From the NCBI GenBank assembly GCA_910589195.1, contig CAJUTC010000007.1, forward strand, positions 1 through 64,000: a DNA stretch of 64,000 nt. The letters are read 5' to 3'. The notes under the pieces were generated by a model. It had not been told where the DNA came from, did no database searches, and was given only the letters and a program-made list of their open reading frames with translations. Shown piece after piece: positions 60,856 to 64,000 of this stretch; position 1 is the stretch's first letter, and every line of letters begins with the position of its first letter. Source of the stretch: an uncultured Lachnospiraceae bacterium. Lineage in GTDB: Bacteria; Bacillota; Clostridia; Lachnospirales; Lachnospiraceae. The translations under genes were made by a program, and so were the position numbers.

Positions 60856-61587
60856 ATGCCAAACAAAATAGAAAAGAAGAAAAAAAAACATATGGGAGCC
60901 TGGTTCGGGATTGCGTGCGGCTTGCTGGTAATCCTGACCGTGCTTTCCGTTAATATAACAAAAATAACAGTAACCGGAAATAAAAAGTATACACAAGAAC
61001 AAATAGAGAGATTGCTGTTTGAAAGCAGAAAGGATCGGAACAGCCTGTATGTTTACTGCCAGGAATCCTTCAAGCCTCATAAACAGATCCCGTTTGTAGA
61101 AAGTTATGAAATCGTGTTTCACAGCCCTGTGGAGATTGAAGTAATCCTGTATGAAAAAAGTGTAGTAGGTTATGTGTCTTATATGAGCAGCAACATGTAT
61201 TTTGACAAAGACGGGATTATTGTGGAAAGCTCTTCCGGAAAGCTGGAGGGGATTCCACAGGTAACAGGTCTTACCTTTGGCAGTATTGTCCTGAATCAGC
61301 CTCTTCCGGTGGAGGATCAGGGGATTTTCGAACATATTATGAATCTGACTCAGGCACTTTCTGTTAATGAAATTCAGGCGGATCAAATCCGGTATGACAA
61401 TCGGGGCAACGCAACCTTAATCATTGGGGATATTGATGTGTATTTAGGCAATAATAAAGAGATGAACGGAAAAATCCTGGAACTATGCAATATGCTTCCC
61501 GAACTGGAGGGAATGGCAGGAACCTTATATCTAGATCGGTACGACGAAACTAACGGCAATTTGTGGTATTCTTTTATAAAAAAGTAG
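60856..61587 (+). CDS. ftsQ: Cell-division protein DivIB/FtsQ
   Basis: A 243-residue bitopic membrane protein. A Lys-rich cytoplasmic N-terminus (KIEKKKKKH) is followed by a membrane helix (about 17-36) and a POTRA domain beginning ITKITVTGNKKYTQEQIERLL, then the beta domain ending LYLDRYDETNGNLWYSFIKK. It joins FtsL and DivIC in the septal activator complex. ATG 60856 is preferred over TTG 60850. The symbol divIB is equally valid. Confidence 0.9.
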   Translation: MPNKIEKKKKKHMGAWFGIACGLLVILTVLSVNITKITVTGNKKYTQEQIERLLFESRKDRNSLYVYCQESFKPHKQIPFVESYEIVFHSPVEIEVILYEKSVVGYVSYMSSNMYFDKDGIIVESSSGKLEGIPQVTGLTFGSIVLNQPLPVEDQGIFEHIMNLTQALSVNEIQADQIRYDNRGNATLIIGDIDVYLGNNKEMNGKILELCNMLPELEGMAGTLYLDRYDETNGNLWYSFIKK

Positions 61588-61620
61588 GCGATAATTTCCA
61601 TAAATATATCAAAAAAATAG

Positions 61621-61649
61621 TTGCTATTTTTGAAAAAATCAAATATGAT
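61621..61649 (+). promoter_or_regulatory. Possible ftsZ promoter
   Basis: TTGCTA (61621-61626), 17 nt, TATGAT (61644-61649) in the 147-nt gap before ftsZ. The same -35 hexamer occurs at the mraZ promoter. Confidence 0.6.
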
Positions 61650-61734
61650 ATTAGTTAGACTAGAATTTCTATATGAATAACGATAAAGTTACAAGAAAGA
61701 AACAGAAATCAGGGAGAATAAGGAGGAGACAGTC

Positions 61735-62925
61735 TTGTTAGAAATTAAGATAAATGAATCAGAAAGCGCTGCGCGCATAATTGTAGTAGGCGTAGGTGGT
61801 GCGGGAAATAATGCGGTAAACCGGATGGTAGAGGAAAATATCATTGGTGTCGAATTTATAGGAATTAATACGGACAAGCAAGTGCTGTCTACCTGTCAGG
61901 CTCCAACCACGATGCAGATTGGCGAAAAGCTTACTGGAGGAAAAGGCGCTGGCGCAAAGCCAGAGGTAGGAGAGAAAGCGGCAGAAGAAAGTTCTGATGA
62001 GATTGCCCAGGCGATCCGCAGTGCTGATATGGTATTTGTTACCTGCGGTATGGGCGGCGGAACGGGAACCGGTGCGGCCCCTGTAGTGGCAAAGATTGCG
62101 AAAGATATGGGGATTTTAACGGTAGGCGTAGTAACAAAGCCTTTCCGGTTTGAAGGGAAGACCCGTATGGATAATGCTCTGAGGGGTATCGATCGCTTGA
62201 AGGAAAGCGTAGATACCTTAATTGTGATCCCAAATGATAAGCTTCTTGAGATTGTAGACCGTCGGACAACCATGCCCGAATCCTTAAAGAAAGCGGATGA
62301 GGTATTGCAGCAGGCTGTCCAGGGAATCACGGATTTGATTAATGTGCCCGGATTGATAAACCTGGATTTTGCTGACGTCCAGACGGTTATGACGGATAAA
62401 GGAATCGCGCATATTGGAATCGGCAGTGCTAAGGGAGATGATAAAGCCATTGAAGCAGTGAAGCAGGCAGTATCCAGCCCGCTTTTAGAAACCACCATAG
62501 AAGGCGCTACCCATGTGATTATTAATATTTCCGGCGATATCAGCCTGATTGAGGCGAATGAAGCCGCAAGCTATGTCCAGGAACTGACGGGAGAGGATGC
62601 TAATATTATTTTCGGCGCCATGTATGATGAAAATGCCCAGGATGAGGTTACCATTACGGTGATTGCTACCGGGCTCGACAACCAGGGAGCTGCCCCTGCA
62701 GCCCGGCAGACAGCAGGTTTTGCGGGAAACACAGGTTATAAGACTCCTCCCAAGCAGCCTATGGCTGGCTACGGCACACCTTCCCAGCCTATGCCAAAGG
62801 CAGGCTCAGAAGCGGCCGCAACGGCGCCTCTCGGCTATAATCAGCCCAACGCGACTCCTCCTTATCGGCCAAGAAATCCGGAGGTACAGATCAATATCCC
62901 TGATTTCTTAAAGAATAAGAGGTAA
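61735..62925 (+). CDS. ftsZ: Cell-division protein FtsZ
   Basis: A 396-residue tubulin-like GTPase forming the Z-ring. [15 protein letters not shown] opens the nucleotide-binding fold; the tubulin signature is [21 protein letters not shown] is the T7 synergy region. A Pro/Ala/Gln-rich linker (about 318-380) leads to the C-terminal peptide [13 protein letters not shown], which binds partners such as FtsA or SepF. TTG start at 61735 with AGGAGG 8 nt upstream. Confidence 0.97.
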   Translation: MLEIKINESESAARIIVVGVGGAGNNAVNRMVEENIIGVEFIGINTDKQVLSTCQAPTTMQIGEKLTGGKGAGAKPEVGEKAAEESSDEIAQAIRSADMVFVTCGMGGGTGTGAAPVVAKIAKDMGILTVGVVTKPFRFEGKTRMDNALRGIDRLKESVDTLIVIPNDKLLEIVDRRTTMPESLKKADEVLQQAVQGITDLINVPGLINLDFADVQTVMTDKGIAHIGIGSAKGDDKAIEAVKQAVSSPLLETTIEGATHVIINISGDISLIEANEAASYVQELTGEDANIIFGAMYDENAQDEVTITVIATGLDNQGAAPAARQTAGFAGNTGYKTPPKQPMAGYGTPSQPMPKAGSEAAATAPLGYNQPNATPPYRPRNPEVQINIPDFLKNKR

Positions 62926-62929
62926 TCGG

Positions 62930-63010
62930 TTAGTAAACCTTCATGCGCCCGTTTGCGGGCGCGTACCATATATGAAAATCCGGGGGCGGATTTTGACGAT
63001 GAAAAATAGG
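62930..63010. repeat. Dispersed intergenic repeat, copy 4 (partial A)
   Basis: TAAACCTTCATGCGCCCG to TATGAAAATCCGGGGGCG resembles the first part of the repeat at 26584 (TAAACTTTCACGCGCCCG to CATGAAAGTCCGGCGG). It lies between ftsZ and spoIIGA. The GCGCCCGTTTGCGGGCGC core is a strong hairpin that might end the ftsZ transcript. Confidence 0.55.
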
Positions 63011-63089
63011 AATCTGGCCCCTCCGTTTGACAAACTTTGAAGCCTTTTCTGTCTATAATCAGAGTAATAGACAGGGAGGGCTTTTTCTT

Positions 63090-63914
63090 ATGGAAATTAC
63101 ATTATACCTGGACGTATTTCTTTTAGTGAATTTCTCCATGGATTTTTTCCTCCTTTGGATGTTAAGAATGATTCTCAAATTAAAAGGAAGCGGGATCCGG
63201 CTTGCTGCAGGAAGCGCTGTGGGGGCTTTTCTTTCTGCCCTGGCGTTTCTTGTCTGGATGAAGCAAATGGGAACCAGCATTTGGTCTGTTTTTGTGTGGT
63301 CGGCAGGCGTGCTTGGTATTAGCAGCCTGATGGTAATCACCGCGTTTTGCCCCAGGTGCTTCCGGGATTTTATCCGAGGGGAAACAGGGCTGCTTCTTGG
63401 GGCGGCCTTGACAGAAGGCGTTTTGGAATGGGGTAGCACAGCTTGGCTTTTCATGGGTGGAAAAAGCTTTGGCTTTGGATCCGCCGGAGCTGGAGCCTGG
63501 CTTTTCGTACTTGCGGGAAGCTGCTTGTTAGCGGACGGGATCTGGAATATTGTCCATGAATCTGCTGCCGAACGCTCCTGCCGGTATCAGGTAACCTTGT
63601 TTCATAAAGGAAGGCAGGTAACGGCAGAAGGATTCCTGGATACGGGAAACCGGCTTCGGGATCCTATATCTGGCCGTCCGGTCCATGTGGCTGACAGGAA
63701 GCTTTTAGAAAATGTCTGCCCTAGGATAGAAAAAATCAGCATGATTCCTTACCGAACCATTGATGGAGGAGGCGCTATGCTGAAAGCCGTTGCCATAGAG
63801 CGAATGGAAGCAACGCAGGGAAAGCAAAAGCTGGTATATGAACATCCGCTGGTGGCGGCAAGCCCCAGAGAGCTTCGGATGAAAAATGGCTGTCGGATCC
63901 TGCTGCATGAGTAA
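63090..63914 (+). CDS. spoIIGA: Sigma-E factor processing peptidase SpoIIGA
   Basis: A 274-residue membrane aspartic protease that activates pro-sigma-E in the mother cell. Five membrane segments occupy residues 1-155; the cytoplasmic domain carries the catalytic Asp184 in EGFLDTGNRLRDP, as in retropepsin-like proteases. MEITLYLDVFLLVN is the usual N-terminus, with AGGGAGGG upstream; 21 earlier in-frame residues do not fit. Followed by the start of a probable sigE, the standard spoIIGA-sigE order. Confidence 0.93.
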   Translation: MEITLYLDVFLLVNFSMDFFLLWMLRMILKLKGSGIRLAAGSAVGAFLSALAFLVWMKQMGTSIWSVFVWSAGVLGISSLMVITAFCPRCFRDFIRGETGLLLGAALTEGVLEWGSTAWLFMGGKSFGFGSAGAGAWLFVLAGSCLLADGIWNIVHESAAERSCRYQVTLFHKGRQVTAEGFLDTGNRLRDPISGRPVHVADRKLLENVCPRIEKISMIPYRTIDGGGAMLKAVAIERMEATQGKQKLVYEHPLVAASPRELRMKNGCRILLHE

Positions 63915-63983
63915 TCAGGCGGCAATCTTTTAGAAAGAGAATCAGGTTTAAAAGGTTTTGTTAAATTTTGAGGAGGAGTTTCC

Positions 63984-64000
63984 ATGATATTAAAAGTTTC
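63984..64000 (+). CDS. Probable sigE, first codons only (partial)
   Basis: ATG at 63984 has AGGAGGAG 7-8 nt upstream and encodes MILKV before the window ends. Position directly after spoIIGA suggests the sporulation sigma-E gene; the few residues visible cannot prove it. Confidence 0.5.

Noticed and set aside
61896..62498. 200-residue frame opposite ftsZ
   Set aside because: Shadow frame opposite a conserved gene; no independent support.
1..64000. CRISPR arrays, tRNA or rRNA genes, phage or complete insertion sequences
   Set aside because: No regularly spaced repeats, no cloverleaf or rRNA sequence, and only transposon remnants were seen.

Overview
The window reads as a chromosomal segment of an anaerobic, spore-forming Clostridia, most likely Lachnospiraceae. 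The reasons are strong AGGAGG ribosome sites, several TTG and GTG starts, a division/cell-wall cluster running mraZ-rsmH-ftsL-PBP-PBP-mraY-murD-ftsW-murA-divIB-ftsZ directly into spoIIGA and the first codons of a probable sigE, a Spo0E-type phosphatase, and a ferredoxin/cupin pair typical of strict anaerobes. The genus is inference; no rRNA or tRNA gene was seen.

Layout. 1-2.7 kb: a two-component system on the minus strand (kinase cut by the window edge), then mobile-element debris: an IS110-type transposase fragment, an internally deleted tnpV, and a small zinc-finger fragment. 2.7-6.8 kb: a metal-resistance module (AraC, ArsR, a small HMA metal-binding protein, a Zn/Cd-type P1B ATPase) with AT-rich candidate operators. 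6.9-10.1 kb: a cobalamin riboswitch and a btuF-btuC-btuD importer. 10.2-14.9 kb: a trehalose locus (treR, EIIBCA, phosphotrehalase) with three copies of a TreR-like operator. 15.3-17.1 kb: a sugar O-acetyltransferase and a 4Fe-4S/cupin pair behind a CRP/FNR-like palindrome. 17.3-28.6 kb: a large nucleoside-salvage locus (three nucleoside phosphorylases, GntR regulator, BMP lipoprotein, ABC ATPase, two permeases, ribokinase, nucleoside hydrolase, nitroreductase). 29.0-30.5 kb: an unusual 486-residue HTH protein. 30.8-31.4 kb: about 615 bp without a gene, bounded by a consensus promoter and a strong terminator, read here as a large noncoding RNA. 31.6-35.0 kb: MATE exporter, a PflX-like radical SAM enzyme, a LytTR regulator. 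35.3-48 kb: housekeeping genes (rpsO, pnp, an M14 carboxypeptidase, mgtE with a long structured leader, gltX, a UvrD-family helicase, cobA/btuR, a DUF1292 protein, ychF). 48.1-64 kb: lgt, a Spo0E-like gene, the division/wall cluster and spoIIGA.

How the genes work together. BtuFCD brings in corrinoids and CobA adenosylates them. The nucleoside locus can take up nucleosides, cleave them by phosphorolysis or hydrolysis, and phosphorylate the freed ribose. The dcw cluster supplies lipid I synthesis (MraY), precursor enzymes (MurA, MurD), septal glycan synthesis and crosslinking (FtsW and two class B PBPs), and the Z-ring, under likely MraZ autoregulation, leading into the sigma-E activation step of sporulation.

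The most interesting items are the candidate large ncRNA at about 30.83-31.44 kb, the unclassified mgtE leader, two families of dispersed intergenic repeats, several well-placed operator-like palindromes or direct repeats next to the genes of their probable regulators, and tandem PBPs that each carry one altered active-site motif.
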